Below are positions 46,153 through 56,343 of a stretch of 64,000 nt of DNA, piece after piece; the stretch's first letter is position 1, and each line of letters starts with the position of its first letter. The position numbers and the translations under genes are program-made. The notes under the pieces were generated by a model. It saw only the letters and a list, made by a program, of their open reading frames with translations. It did no database searches and was not told the DNA's origin. Source of the DNA: JBAXTE01 sp963556065 (GTDB lineage Bacteria; Bacteroidota; Bacteroidia; Bacteroidales; WCHB1-69); assembly GCA_963556065.3 (NCBI GenBank), contig CAUVYH020000015.1, positions 1-64,000 of the forward strand, in the 5' to 3' direction.

Positions 46153-47541
46153 ATGTTTAAAAAAGAAGTTTATGTCAATCGCAGAAAAGCGTTGATGAGC
46201 AGTGTAAAGGGAGGAATTCTTGTGCTTTGCGGGAATACTGAAAGTTCAATGAATTATCCGTCAAATACCTATCGTTTCCGTCAGGATAGTAATTTTTCCT
46301 ATTTTACCGGTCTTGATTTGCCCAATCTTGCTTTAATCATGGATTTGGACAATGGGATCATCACTTTATATGGTGATGATTTTGAAATCGACGATATCAT
46401 CTGGATGGGACCTCAACCTTCTATTGTTGACTTGGCAGGTCGTTGTGGAATTATGGCTACCGGAACAAGCAAAGGGTTTGAGGCTGCTGTAGAGCAGGCA
46501 AGATCGGTGGGTAAAAAGATTCATTATCTTCCTCCATATCGTGCAGAAACCAAAATTCAGTTGCATTTGTTGCTCGATATTCCGTTTGATGAGCTAAAAT
46601 CAAAGGCTTCCGTCGATTTTATTAAGGCTGTTGTTGCGCTTCGCGAAATTAAGGAAGCGGTTGAAATCGAACAGATGGAAAAAGCTTGCCACACCGGTTA
46701 TAAGATGGAAACTACAGCCATGAAAATGTGCAAACCGGGTGTTTACGAACGCGAGATTGCCGGGGCCATCGAAGGAATTGCCATTGGCGATGGGGGTGGA
46801 GTTTCGTTCCCTGTGATTTTATCACAACATGGTGAAACGCTACATAATCACGACCATAGTCAAGTTCTTGAAGCCGGAAAAATGCTGTTGGTCGATTGTG
46901 GTGCCGAAAATGAGCAAAACTACTGTTCCGACTATACTCGCACATTTCCGGTAAGTGGAAAGTTTTTACCGATTCAAAAGCAAGTTTATGAAATCGTGCT
47001 CAAAGCTAATGTTGATTGTATTGCAGCCGTAAAGCCCGGAATCAAGTATATGGATGTCCATGAGTTGTCCTGTAAAATCATTGCCGAAGGCCTTAAAACA
47101 CTTGGAATTATGAAAGGCGATACTGATGCTGCCGTTAAAGCTGGCGCACATGCACTATTCTTGCCTCACGGATTGGGACACATGCTCGGGATGGATGTTC
47201 ACGACATGGAAGGCTTGGGTGAAGATAATGTGGGCTATGATAGCACTATAAGCCGCAGTAACCAGTTTGGGACCGCTTATGTTCGTTTGGGAAAGGAACT
47301 TAAACCTGGTTTTGTATTGACGGTGGAGCCGGGAATCTATTTTATTCCTACCTTGATTGATCTCTGGAAAAATGAAGGAAAATTCACCGAATTTATCAAT
47401 TATGATAAATTGGAAGAGTTTAAAACATTCGGGGGAATTCGAATTGAGGACGATGTATTGGTAACCGAAAACGGTGGCCGAGTATTGGGGACACCAGTTC
47501 CGAAAACAGTAGCAGAGATTGAAGCAATAATGAACCGTTAA
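46153..47541 (+). CDS. aminopeptidase P family (M24) protein, second copy
   Basis: 462 residues, cytoplasmic. Also an M24 enzyme but only distantly similar to the upstream one. N-terminal domain: RFRQDSNFSYFTGLDLPNLA. Catalytic domain keeps the metal ligands: LLVDCGAENEQNYCSDYTRT, HGLGHMLGMDVHDMEG, VEPGIYFIP and GGIRIEDDVLV. It carries an insert of about 20 residues after the histidine (GEDNVGYDSTISRSNQFG) not present in the first copy, which probably changes the substrate pocket. Likely a prolidase or dipeptidase; specificity not shown. The gene ends before a long hairpin. Confidence 0.88.
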   Translation: MFKKEVYVNRRKALMSSVKGGILVLCGNTESSMNYPSNTYRFRQDSNFSYFTGLDLPNLALIMDLDNGIITLYGDDFEIDDIIWMGPQPSIVDLAGRCGIMATGTSKGFEAAVEQARSVGKKIHYLPPYRAETKIQLHLLLDIPFDELKSKASVDFIKAVVALREIKEAVEIEQMEKACHTGYKMETTAMKMCKPGVYEREIAGAIEGIAIGDGGGVSFPVILSQHGETLHNHDHSQVLEAGKMLLVDCGAENEQNYCSDYTRTFPVSGKFLPIQKQVYEIVLKANVDCIAAVKPGIKYMDVHELSCKIIAEGLKTLGIMKGDTDAAVKAGAHALFLPHGLGHMLGMDVHDMEGLGEDNVGYDSTISRSNQFGTAYVRLGKELKPGFVLTVEPGIYFIPTLIDLWKNEGKFTEFINYDKLEEFKTFGGIRIEDDVLVTENGGRVLGTPVPKTVAEIEAIMNR

Positions 47542-47561
47542 TAAAATGTAGGTTCAAGGTA

Positions 47562-47600
47562 CAAGAGCGGGGCGATTTCAAAGAAATCGCCCCGCTCTTG
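47562..47600. terminator. bidirectional hairpin
   Basis: Arms 47562-47579 and 47583-47600 (CAAGAGCGGGGCGATTTC and its reverse complement) are 18-bp perfect with a 3-base loop, between convergent stops at 47541 and 47611. Serves both directions. Confidence 0.85.
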
Positions 47601-47610
47601 TGTTTTCTGT

Positions 47611-48624
47611 TTATTTCGAAGATTTGATAAAACGCTTCGTGGCAGCAATGTTTTCATCGACTACCAGTTGAATAAAATAAATACCTTTGGGTAAATCTTC
47701 AATATTTAGGCTGATGATATTATTGCCTTGAATCCCTTCTGTGTTATAATCCGTTTTTACCTGTTGCCCCATTGAATTAATTAGTCGGATATCAACATTT
47801 TGATTCTTGGTTAATGAAAAGTCAATAGAGATTTTGTCGGAGGCAGGGTTAGGAAATAGATTAGATGAAAGTTGCTGTATAGGGGATTCTTCTATACCAA
47901 CGGCATCTGTTAAATAAAAGCCGCCGGTGGATGTTCCTCCAGTGTAGGTAATAGAAGTTACACCTGCGATTTGAATGTGAATTCCTTCTTTATACCACAT
48001 ATATTCGTCATTGGTATAGTTTATGATGTATGGCGATCCGCCCACTGTAGCTGAATCACGATAAACTTCAACAAAATGGATACGCATTGCATTTGAGTAT
48101 GTAGCGGTTGGAGTGATAAGCGTACCATACCCGTCTGCAGTTACGGTTGTAGTGCCTTTACGATAGAATGTATAACCTCCGTTGGTAAATTGTGTTCCCC
48201 AGCTGTCGGTAAAAGTGCTGTTATACTGACAAGGATAATGAAGTAGGTCTTCCGGATCTGAATATGACATTACTACACTGTTGCTGTTACTGTAAGATCC
48301 ATAATTTTGCCAAGATGAAGATGATGTGTTATAATAAGCAACACCTGTAGTATTGGTCCAAGCCATATTCGAGGACGGAAAACTTACTCCGTTAGCTGTT
48401 GTCGATGGGGAAACAAAATTATACGTGATAGACGAAGTGGGCGACATTGAACTTAAATCCCACGTTTGGTTTGCACCGGAAGTACCGGGACTGACGTATG
48501 CCGATGAGGCATAAGTGTGAGTTTCTCCCATAATGGGATTTATTCCTGTTGCCGTTAATGTAGGTTGTGCAATTGCACTACACATTGATACGAATGCAAT
48601 AAAACTGAGTACTAATTTCTTCAT
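47611..48624 (-). CDS. secreted protein with T9SS type A sorting domain
   Basis: 337 residues. Signal peptide ending SAIAQ. The middle is a Ser/Thr/Tyr-rich beta region (SSSSWQNYGSYSNSNSVVMS) without recognised motif. The C-terminal domain (about 255-337) is the type A sorting signal: NLFPNPASDKISIDF, then GQQVKTDYNTEGIQGNN, LPKGIYFIQLVVDENIAATK and a basic end. Expected to be secreted and anchored on the cell surface. Function unknown. It is the downstream member of a run of minus-strand genes, preceded by the M16 protease, but a palindrome (48665-48696) separates them. Confidence 0.85.
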   Translation of the reverse strand: MKKLVLSFIAFVSMCSAIAQPTLTATGINPIMGETHTYASSAYVSPGTSGANQTWDLSSMSPTSSITYNFVSPSTTANGVSFPSSNMAWTNTTGVAYYNTSSSSWQNYGSYSNSNSVVMSYSDPEDLLHYPCQYNSTFTDSWGTQFTNGGYTFYRKGTTTVTADGYGTLITPTATYSNAMRIHFVEVYRDSATVGGSPYIINYTNDEYMWYKEGIHIQIAGVTSITYTGGTSTGGFYLTDAVGIEESPIQQLSSNLFPNPASDKISIDFSLTKNQNVDIRLINSMGQQVKTDYNTEGIQGNNIISLNIEDLPKGIYFIQLVVDENIAATKRFIKSSK

Positions 48625-48664
48625 TTTTGTAATTTTTTTAATTTGAACTGTTTGTGCTTTTAAT

Positions 48665-48696
48665 AAGTAGGGAACAGTCGCGACTGCTCCCTACTT
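48665..48696 (-). terminator. hairpin terminator of the M16 protease gene
   Basis: AAGTAGGGAACAGTCG (48665-48680) is followed directly by CGACTGCTCCCTACTT (48681-48696), inverted with one mismatch. It lies just downstream of the protease stop at 48718, on the same strand. Confidence 0.7.
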
Positions 48697-48717
48697 AATT
48701 ATTAAAAATTGGGTTGA

Positions 48718-51594
48718 TTATTTCTTTAAGATTTGTTTTTCTTTCATCTTAATGATTTTACCGAACTTTGCCAGCTCGTTCAAATCCACTTTCTTCATAT
48801 TTCCGGTAATGGTGATTACGATAGGTTTCCCTTTTATAAACTTTTCGTACATCGTCACGATGTCCTTGAATTGAAGGTTATCGTAAATCGACATGCGATA
48901 TTTTCTCGGATCGGAATTATAGCCTTGAAATTTCCACGAGCTCACCGTTTCACTTAGATATCTGAAATTCGGATTTTGAGTGTGAATTGCCTGAATAAGT
49001 CCCTTTTTAATGCTCTCCATGCGATCGGGCTTTTGCGGCATATTCTTAATCAAATCGGTCATTGCCTGAACACCCTCAATGGTCTTGTCGCTTTGGGTTC
49101 CCATGCCTGCAAAAAGATATCCCTTGTTGCTTTTTAAGAACCTGTTTGCATAATATGCGTATGCCGAGTACGACAACGAGCGGAATTCACGTATTTCCTG
49201 AAATACCAATGAACTCATGCCGCTACCGAAATATTCATTAAATCCGTTTAACTTGGCTTTTTCTTCTTCCGTCGGAATTTCTCCGTTGCACCAGAACATA
49301 ATTTTGCTTTGCAATGCTTTAGGATCGTTATAAATGTATATAAGCGGTTGATCGATTTCGGCAACAGGATATTCCGTGTAAATTGCAGGTTTGGGAGTGA
49401 TAGCAAATGGGAGTGTGTTGCCAATTGTTGTTTTTACTTCATCAATGGACAGTTTTCCTACATAATGTATTTCGCATTCATATTGCATAACTTCTTTAAA
49501 AAGAGCAATCAGTTGTTCCCCTTTCAGCTTTTTTGTCTCTTTAATTGAAAGGTGGTTAAGGTATGGCGATTTTTCTTTAAAAGTGCTGTACGAGTAAAGA
49601 ACATTTCCCATTGATTCGGCATCGGCTTTAGTGGTTTTGTATTCCATTTTTGCTTCATCTACCAGCTTGTCGAGCTGCTTGTTATCCGCTTTAGCTAATG
49701 TCATAAATTCTGCAATAAGCTTGAGTGTAGGTTCCAGTTTGCTATCGAAACCATCTATGCTGATTTGGATGTAATTTGCACTCGACCAAACTTTGAATGT
49801 AGCTCCGATATTTTGTAATGCTTTGCGAAATTCCTGAATGCTCTTATCGCGAGTGCCGATATAATTCAGATAGCTGCTCATTTGTTGGTATGCAGGATTG
49901 CTATATGAACCGATTTTGTACTTGATTGTAAGCGAAAAAATTGTATTTATCGGGTTGGGAGTATAGTAGAAATCGATACCCGGCTTGATTGAAGAAATCG
50001 TTAAATCTTTATTGAAATCTATATAGCGGGGCTCTATTTTAGTATCGGGAATGTTGTTAAGCTGTTGGGCAAACTCCGATTTTTTCTCCGTATTCTTTGG
50101 AATTACAGGAGCCCAGTTCGGTTTTGTAATTTTATCCTTTTTGGGAAATCCCATTTTAGAGAAGAACGCCAGATAGTTTTCTGTAAAATACTGATTGGCT
50201 ACGCGGATGATATCTTCTTTTGTAATTTTATCCACTTCGGCAGATTCGTTGAGATAGTCTTCCCATTCCCGGCCTTCCGAAAACGCACTGATCAGCATCA
50301 TCGAGCGTCCTTGCGACGATTCAAAACGTTGATCTACACCCTTGCGGTAATTTAACTTAATGGCATCCAAAAGAGTGTCGCTGAAATTCCCTTTTTTAAG
50401 ATTTCCAATTTGCTCTACAACTAATTTTTCGGCTTTTTCCAAAGACTGTCCGATTATTTTAGGGACGATAATGATCAACATTGAACCGAGATCGTTACCC
50501 TTCATTGCTTCTGCGTTTGCGGCCAACAATTTGTTATCGCTAACCAATTTGTCAAAAAGACCTGTTTGTCCTTCGTTGTTTAGTATTTCGGCACAAATAT
50601 CCAGAATCAGTTCGTCCTTATGTTTGTTCGGAACAGTTCTGTATGCGAGAATACCGACTTTCACCGGAGTCAGCTTTTTTACCACAAGTTCCCGCCCGTT
50701 GAATGGCTTTTCTTCATAAACGGGATATTGGGGAACAATTCCGCTTTTCCAATTGCCGAAATATTTCTTGATAAGCGGTGTAATGGCTTCCGAATAAATA
50801 TCGCCTGAAAGAATTAAAGCCATATTGTTTGCAACATAGTTGGTTTTGTAAAATTCCATCATTTTTGAAATTCGTGGATTTTTTAAACTCTCAGTTGTTC
50901 CAATAGTAGTTTGTTGCCCATAAGGGTGGTTTTTGTACAGACTTTTTGAAAACTGTTCAAAAAGGTTCGAAAATGCATTATCGGAATACATGTTTTTCTC
51001 TTCGTAAACCGTCTCGAGCTCCGATTGGAAAAGGCGAAAAACGGGATTGCGAAAACGCTCGGCATAAATAGTCATCCACTTTTCGAGTTGATTGGACGGA
51101 AACGAATTGAAAAAAACCGTTTGCTCCAGACTTGTGTAAGCATTAAGGCCGGTTCCCCCGATATTTTGCAAAATAATATCGGTCTCATTAGGCACGGCAA
51201 ATTCCGAGGCCGCAATCGAGATTTTGTTGATGTGCATGAGAATTGCATTGCGTGCAACTTCATTTTTTGTAACGGATAATGAGTCGTAAAGGACGGACAT
51301 GCTATCGAGATACACTTTTTCGGCCGGCCAATTCAGCGTTCCGATTTTATCGGTGCCTTTAAACATCATGTGCTCAAAATAATGAGCCGTTCCTGTAAAT
51401 TCTTTGGGATCGTTTTTGCTTCCCGCTTTAACGACCACAGCTCCAAAAACTTCCGGCTTACTATGATCTTCGTTGAGATAAACGGTCAGCCCGTTTTCTA
51501 ACGTAAATTTCTTTACCTTAAGTTGCGGTGCCATTTGAGCAAAAGTAACGCTACAGGTAATCAGTAAAATAAAACTTAAATACGTGTTTTTCAT
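48718..51594 (-). CDS. M16-family metalloprotease (pitrilysin/insulinase type)
   Basis: 958 residues with a signal peptide (about 1-20), so periplasmic or secreted. N-terminal catalytic domain has the inverted zinc motif HYFEH at residues 71-75 (His71, Glu74, His75). Four M16 domains are present by length: catalytic (about 25-235), then two intermediate domains and an inactive C-terminal domain (LSYSAYAYYANRFLKSNKG). Expected to digest small peptides or unfolded proteins in a closed chamber; substrate unknown. No T9SS sorting domain. The next gene upstream is a T9SS cargo protein, 204 bases away. Confidence 0.9.
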   Translation of the reverse strand: MKNTYLSFILLITCSVTFAQMAPQLKVKKFTLENGLTVYLNEDHSKPEVFGAVVVKAGSKNDPKEFTGTAHYFEHMMFKGTDKIGTLNWPAEKVYLDSMSVLYDSLSVTKNEVARNAILMHINKISIAASEFAVPNETDIILQNIGGTGLNAYTSLEQTVFFNSFPSNQLEKWMTIYAERFRNPVFRLFQSELETVYEEKNMYSDNAFSNLFEQFSKSLYKNHPYGQQTTIGTTESLKNPRISKMMEFYKTNYVANNMALILSGDIYSEAITPLIKKYFGNWKSGIVPQYPVYEEKPFNGRELVVKKLTPVKVGILAYRTVPNKHKDELILDICAEILNNEGQTGLFDKLVSDNKLLAANAEAMKGNDLGSMLIIIVPKIIGQSLEKAEKLVVEQIGNLKKGNFSDTLLDAIKLNYRKGVDQRFESSQGRSMMLISAFSEGREWEDYLNESAEVDKITKEDIIRVANQYFTENYLAFFSKMGFPKKDKITKPNWAPVIPKNTEKKSEFAQQLNNIPDTKIEPRYIDFNKDLTISSIKPGIDFYYTPNPINTIFSLTIKYKIGSYSNPAYQQMSSYLNYIGTRDKSIQEFRKALQNIGATFKVWSSANYIQISIDGFDSKLEPTLKLIAEFMTLAKADNKQLDKLVDEAKMEYKTTKADAESMGNVLYSYSTFKEKSPYLNHLSIKETKKLKGEQLIALFKEVMQYECEIHYVGKLSIDEVKTTIGNTLPFAITPKPAIYTEYPVAEIDQPLIYIYNDPKALQSKIMFWCNGEIPTEEEKAKLNGFNEYFGSGMSSLVFQEIREFRSLSYSAYAYYANRFLKSNKGYLFAGMGTQSDKTIEGVQAMTDLIKNMPQKPDRMESIKKGLIQAIHTQNPNFRYLSETVSSWKFQGYNSDPRKYRMSIYDNLQFKDIVTMYEKFIKGKPIVITITGNMKKVDLNELAKFGKIIKMKEKQILKK

Positions 51595-51798
51595 ACGATA
51601 ATGATTTTGTTTGATTTTAAGGTTATATCTAAGTTGTCCTTACAGGACTCGTTTCATAAGCAGAACTTTTAGATTTATAAAATGGTTTTCATAATGTAAG
51701 AGCCAATGTTATTGCCACACGAACATGCTCGCTTTTTAACTATTTATTAAAACTTTGCGAAAGTTACAAAAAATATCGGAAGTCGTCGTTAAATAGTG

Positions 51799-53820
51799 CT
51801 ATTTTTTTAAGAATTTTCGCACTATTTTTCCTCTTTCTGTTTTAAAACTAACGAAATACAAGCCGCTTACTAAACTGGAAACATCAATTTTATAAGTCGT
51901 TTCCACTATTTCTTGTTTTAGGATAACGGTTCCCCAGCCGTTCATAATCTCGACATCCGTGTTTAACGGGCAGTCAATAGTCAGCATATCGGATGTCGGG
52001 TTTGGGTGAATAAAAATATCATTTACTTCCTCCGCTTTCTCAACGGGCAAAATTTCCGACAAAGGTCGTTTCCATGCTCCTCCGGCATTTAATCCGGCAT
52101 ATAAAAAACCGTTGTAAGTGTAAAGCGAAAGAACCGGTGATCCGATCAACCCTTGGCTTACAGAGTGCCAATTTGCTCCACAATCGGTAGTTACAAAAAC
52201 CTCATTTTGATTGGTTCCCGCAAATATCGCATTTCCATAGACCGATAAGCAACGAATTCTCGAACTGGGAGTCAGCCCGTTAGAGGCCGAATTCCATGTT
52301 GTGCCAAGATCGTTTGAAGTGTAAACTCCATCTGCTTTAGTTCCAATTACAATAGTTCCGTTAGTGTATTTAATTGCAGTGATATTCAGCGTGGGAAGTC
52401 CGTTATTGACGGCCGTCCAATGAGCCCCGAAATCGTCGGTAATAAATACGCCGCAATCTGCGGTTGCTGCAAAAATATATGTATTGTCCGAGGCAAGTGC
52501 AGTCACATTATAGCAAGTAAGTCCGGTGTTAACGGCACTCCAGCTTGTTCCGTTGTTTGTGGATACAAAAATGCCGTTTTCGCCACTGCCGGCAAAAACT
52601 TTGGAATTGCAGAATGTGAATGATTGTATCCATTTACTTGTAAGCCCGGTATTGCATTCGCTGAATGTTGAGCCGTTATTTGTCGATTTAAAGGCACCCA
52701 GCATGTCTGTTCCGGCAAATACTAAAGATCCGTTTGAGGCAACGGAGCGAATTTCTACTGTGCCGATTGTGGAAGAGCCGGTCCATGAGGAGCCGCTATT
52801 TGTTGAAGTAAAAAGTCCTGAGCCATGGGTGCCGGCAATTAAAGCGGTTCCGCCGGATGTTAACGAGCCTACCCCTGCCTTAAAAGTATTTTCCGAATTA
52901 CAAAGGGACCAGTTGGTGCCTCCGTTTGTACTTTTATAAACATGTCCGCTTGAAACTCCTGCAAATATGACGGAATCGGAGCTTCCCATCGCCCATATAT
53001 CTTTTTCGGTTAATCCTGCGTTTGCAGTGGTCCAAGTCTGCCCCGAATCCGTTGATTTATATACTCCGTTGCCAAAAGAGCCGGCATATAAATTACCGTT
53101 TAAACAGGTAAAACCTTTTACCATCGGAATGCCGGATCCCAAACTCGACCAACTGTTGCCATCATCATCCGAAACAAACACCCCCGAATACAACGTGCTT
53201 GCGTACATTTTTTGATTAAAGTAGCACATTGATGCAATGCTTGATTCTGTGAGACCGTTATTTATTGAAGTCCAACTGTTTCCCAGGTCTGTCGATCGGA
53301 ATAAGCCGTTAAGATAACTTCCTGCATAAATATTTGTTCCGTCGGTTGCAAGCCAATAGATATATTTTCCGGATATCCCGTTGTTAACGGCAGTCCAAGT
53401 ACTCCCGCTGTCGAGCGAACGATAGATTCCTCGTAAATACGTTCCGGCGAAAAGTACATTGTTGCAGGCCACCAGCGTCTTCACATATTTGCCGTCCAAG
53501 TCGCTACTGGCAGATTCCCAATTAAGACCTCGGTTTACGGATCGAAACACGTTTTCGTCGGTGGAAACAAAGAGGTAATCGCCTATTTGCGCAAGGGATT
53601 TGGTGTCGCAACTTTTTAATCCCGAATTGCGAAACGACCACGAGGTTCCGTTGTCATTACTGGCTAGCACACCTCCTCCCGTAGCTGCATAAATAGTGGT
53701 GCCATCGAAAATGAAGTTCCTGACATATCCTCCGGAGGGACCGTTAACAGACATCCATTGAGCCCTTGAAAATGGAATTGATATTGCAAAAAGAAGAATA
53801 AGTGCAATTTTATTTTTCAT
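51799..53820 (-). CDS. secreted beta-propeller (BNR/Ycf48-like) protein with T9SS type A domain
   Basis: 673 residues. Signal peptide ending FSRAQ. About eleven repeats of roughly 42 residues with patterns such as STDLGNSWTSINNGLTESSI and SFGNGVYKSTDSGQTWTTAN, of the BNR/Asp-box or VPS10/Ycf48-like propeller kind; two propellers are plausible. The C-terminus is a type A sorting domain (IHPNPTSDMLTIDC, then LVSGLYFVSFKTERGK and basic tail). It should sit on the cell surface, perhaps binding glycans or proteins; function not shown. Upstream minus-strand sequence has TAACTTTC (plus-strand 53879-53886), a -7-like box that is imperfect. Confidence 0.88.
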   Translation of the reverse strand: MKNKIALILLFAISIPFSRAQWMSVNGPSGGYVRNFIFDGTTIYAATGGGVLASNDNGTSWSFRNSGLKSCDTKSLAQIGDYLFVSTDENVFRSVNRGLNWESASSDLDGKYVKTLVACNNVLFAGTYLRGIYRSLDSGSTWTAVNNGISGKYIYWLATDGTNIYAGSYLNGLFRSTDLGNSWTSINNGLTESSIASMCYFNQKMYASTLYSGVFVSDDDGNSWSSLGSGIPMVKGFTCLNGNLYAGSFGNGVYKSTDSGQTWTTANAGLTEKDIWAMGSSDSVIFAGVSSGHVYKSTNGGTNWSLCNSENTFKAGVGSLTSGGTALIAGTHGSGLFTSTNSGSSWTGSSTIGTVEIRSVASNGSLVFAGTDMLGAFKSTNNGSTFSECNTGLTSKWIQSFTFCNSKVFAGSGENGIFVSTNNGTSWSAVNTGLTCYNVTALASDNTYIFAATADCGVFITDDFGAHWTAVNNGLPTLNITAIKYTNGTIVIGTKADGVYTSNDLGTTWNSASNGLTPSSRIRCLSVYGNAIFAGTNQNEVFVTTDCGANWHSVSQGLIGSPVLSLYTYNGFLYAGLNAGGAWKRPLSEILPVEKAEEVNDIFIHPNPTSDMLTIDCPLNTDVEIMNGWGTVILKQEIVETTYKIDVSSLVSGLYFVSFKTERGKIVRKFLKK

Positions 53821-53953
53821 AAATATTCATTTTTTAAATAGATTGTCCCCTTTAATTCATTTTAATTCGGAGTTTCGACGAAAGTTACAAAAAAAATAAT
53901 AATGTGCGAACTGAATATTTTAAATTCAGAAAAAATAAAAAAACTATGGGTAC

Positions 53954-53984
53954 TTGTTATTGTCGGTTTGTTTTTTTAACTTTG
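53954..53984 (+). promoter_or_regulatory. promoter of the antiporter gene
   Basis: TTG at 53954-53956 and TAACTTTG at 53977-53984, about 20 bases apart; the ATG at 54041 is 56 bases downstream. This rules out the in-frame start at 53954, which overlaps the promoter. Confidence 0.6.
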
Positions 53985-54040
53985 AAAAATATAGAATAGC
54001 CATCGGTAATGGCCTTGTTTTATCGATCCAAAAAAATAGA

Positions 54041-56287
54041 ATGATACATTTACCTGCACTTATAACGGATTTGGCTCTTATCTTGAGCGTTGCGGCTTTG
54101 GTTACACTGATCTTTAAGAAACTAAAGCAACCGGTTGTACTTGGCTACATCGTAGCCGGACTTATTGTAGGCCCTAATTTTAAATTATTTCCCACTATTT
54201 TTGAAATAGAAAGTATTAAAACATGGGCGGACATCGGGGTCATATTTCTTTTGTTCGGGTTGGGGCTTGAATTTAGTTTTAAGAAATTGATGAAGGTGGG
54301 CGGTGTGGCTATTATAACCGCATTAACCGAAGTTACGCTGACTTTGCTATTAGGTTATGGGATCGGAAAATGGTTGGGTTGGAATTTCATGGATAGTCTT
54401 TTTTTAGGAGGAATTCTTGCCATTGCATCCACCACAATTATCATCCGGGCTTTTGATGAATTGGGGGTAAAAAATCAAAAATTTGCCGGAATTGTAACGG
54501 GAGTGCTGGTGATTGAAGACTTGGTTGCCGTTTTGTTAATGGTAATGCTTTCTACGGTATCGGTCAGTCAATCGTTTGCAGGAACCGAGATGCTCATGGC
54601 GGTTCTAAAGTTGACCTTCTTCCTTATATTGTGGTTTGTTGCCGGAATCTTTTTTATTCCGTCTGTTTTTAACTTGCTAAAACGCTTGTTGAACGACGAA
54701 ACCATGTTGATTTTATCTTTAGCTTTTTGTTTTTTAATGGTTGTGCTGGCAACTTATGTCGGATTTTCTCCGGCATTGGGCGCTTTTATCATGGGATCTA
54801 TTTTGGCGGAAACCACAAAAGCAGAGAAAATAGAGCATCTTACCGGTTCTGTGAAAACTCTTTTCGGTGCCATCTTTTTTGTATCGGTCGGCTTGCTTAT
54901 CGATCCGGATATGCTGGTGAAATATGCTATGCCTATAGCTGCGGCTACGCTTGTGTTAATAATCGGAAAGCCGATTTTTGTGGCATTGGGAGCATTAGTG
55001 TCGGGACAGCCGCTGAAAATTGCGGTACAATCGGGAATGAGCCTGTCACAAATCGGAGAGTTTTCTTTCATCATTGCAGCTTTAGGACTTAACCTGAAAG
55101 TTACCAGCGATTTTTTATATCCGGTTGCTGTTGCGGTGTCTGTGCTTACTACGTTTACCACACCTTATATGATTCGCCTTTCAGAGCCGGTTTATAAACT
55201 ACTCGAATCCATATTGCCCGAAAAATGGAAAATCGCGTTGACAAAATATAGCATAGAAACGCTTAATGTTAGCGAGACAAGAGACTGGCCAAACGTGCTG
55301 AAGTCCTTTTTAGTAAATGTAACTATTTTTTCGGTCGTTATTTTTACATTAATTGTGTTGAGCACACAATACCTTTCCCCCTTATTGTCAGGATTCGAAG
55401 GGGCGAAAATAGTCACGGCAATAGTTACACTCGTCGTTTTATCTCCATTTTTATGGGCACTTGCTTTTCGGAGGACACAACGCCAAGCGTATGCCAACTT
55501 GTGGCAAAAACCCGATCACCGGGGACCCTTGTTGCTGTTGCAACTCTTGAGGATGGGCATGGCAGTGATGTTTATCGGTTTGCTGTTCTTACGTTTGTTT
55601 TCGTTCTGGATTGCCGTTTGGGGTGTCATCGCCACCTGCATCATCCTTTTGTTGGTGTCGAAAAAGATTAAAGCATTTTATGGAAAGATTGAAGTGCGTT
55701 TTTTGGCTAACTTTAACGATCGGGAAACCAAATCAAACGAAATACTTGCACCGTGGGATACACATATCACTAAATTTGTTTTGAACGCACAATCGCCTTA
55801 TGTCGGAAAAACCCTGTTCGAAACCAAAATGAGGGAAAAGTTCGGGGTAAATATTGTGATGATCGAACGGGGCGATTATTTAATCAGTGTTCCGAAGCGC
55901 GATAATCATTTGTATCCTAATGATAAAATATCCGTAATCGGAACCGACGAGCAACTCCAAAATTTTAAGGCGTACGTAGAATCGTCGGTGGAAGAAACAT
56001 CGGCGGAAAAAGATGCCAAACAGAATATTTCGCTTTATCATTTTACACTCGAAAAAAATGATCTATTTGTAGGGTTAACTATACGAGAGTCGAAAATTCG
56101 AGAACGAACCAGAGGATTGGTGGTTGGAATAGAAAGAAACGGAAAGCGTATAGTAAACCCCGAATCCGAAGAAGTGTTTCGAGCAAACGACACCGTATGG
56201 ATTGTTGGAAACGATAAATTGATTCAGGAAATAATAAAAAAACAGGAACCGGGCATTAATAGAAACAGGATGAAAAAACCGTTGTAA
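54041..56287 (+). CDS. CPA2-family cation:proton antiporter (KefB-like) with two RCK-C domains
   Basis: 748 residues from the ATG at 54041. N-terminal Na+/H+ exchanger domain, about 12 helices (about 5-385; LGYIVAGLIVGPNFKLFP, FLFGLGLEFSFKKLMKVGG, ASTTIIIRAFDELG). Four more helices (about 420-560) follow, which KefB proteins normally do not have. The C-terminus has two TrkA-C/RCK-C domains (about 580-655 and 670-740; AQSPYVGKTLFETKMREKFG, then LFVGLTIRESKIRERTRG) but no TrkA-N nucleotide-binding domain, so regulation by NAD or glutathione adducts is unlikely. It should exchange K+ or Na+ for H+ across the inner membrane. Single gene. Confidence 0.88.
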   Translation: MIHLPALITDLALILSVAALVTLIFKKLKQPVVLGYIVAGLIVGPNFKLFPTIFEIESIKTWADIGVIFLLFGLGLEFSFKKLMKVGGVAIITALTEVTLTLLLGYGIGKWLGWNFMDSLFLGGILAIASTTIIIRAFDELGVKNQKFAGIVTGVLVIEDLVAVLLMVMLSTVSVSQSFAGTEMLMAVLKLTFFLILWFVAGIFFIPSVFNLLKRLLNDETMLILSLAFCFLMVVLATYVGFSPALGAFIMGSILAETTKAEKIEHLTGSVKTLFGAIFFVSVGLLIDPDMLVKYAMPIAAATLVLIIGKPIFVALGALVSGQPLKIAVQSGMSLSQIGEFSFIIAALGLNLKVTSDFLYPVAVAVSVLTTFTTPYMIRLSEPVYKLLESILPEKWKIALTKYSIETLNVSETRDWPNVLKSFLVNVTIFSVVIFTLIVLSTQYLSPLLSGFEGAKIVTAIVTLVVLSPFLWALAFRRTQRQAYANLWQKPDHRGPLLLLQLLRMGMAVMFIGLLFLRLFSFWIAVWGVIATCIILLLVSKKIKAFYGKIEVRFLANFNDRETKSNEILAPWDTHITKFVLNAQSPYVGKTLFETKMREKFGVNIVMIERGDYLISVPKRDNHLYPNDKISVIGTDEQLQNFKAYVESSVEETSAEKDAKQNISLYHFTLEKNDLFVGLTIRESKIRERTRGLVVGIERNGKRIVNPESEEVFRANDTVWIVGNDKLIQEIIKKQEPGINRNRMKKPL

Positions 56288-56343
56288 CCGTTTCTCTTTA
56301 ATATCGCTTCCCAAAAAACCGGCTGCAGTTCCTTATCCGCTTT

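Noticed and set aside
53954..54040. upstream start for the antiporter (extra 29 residues)
   Set aside because: This codon lies on the probable -33 element and the extension is polar and unlike the family; the ATG at 54041 leads straight into helix 1.
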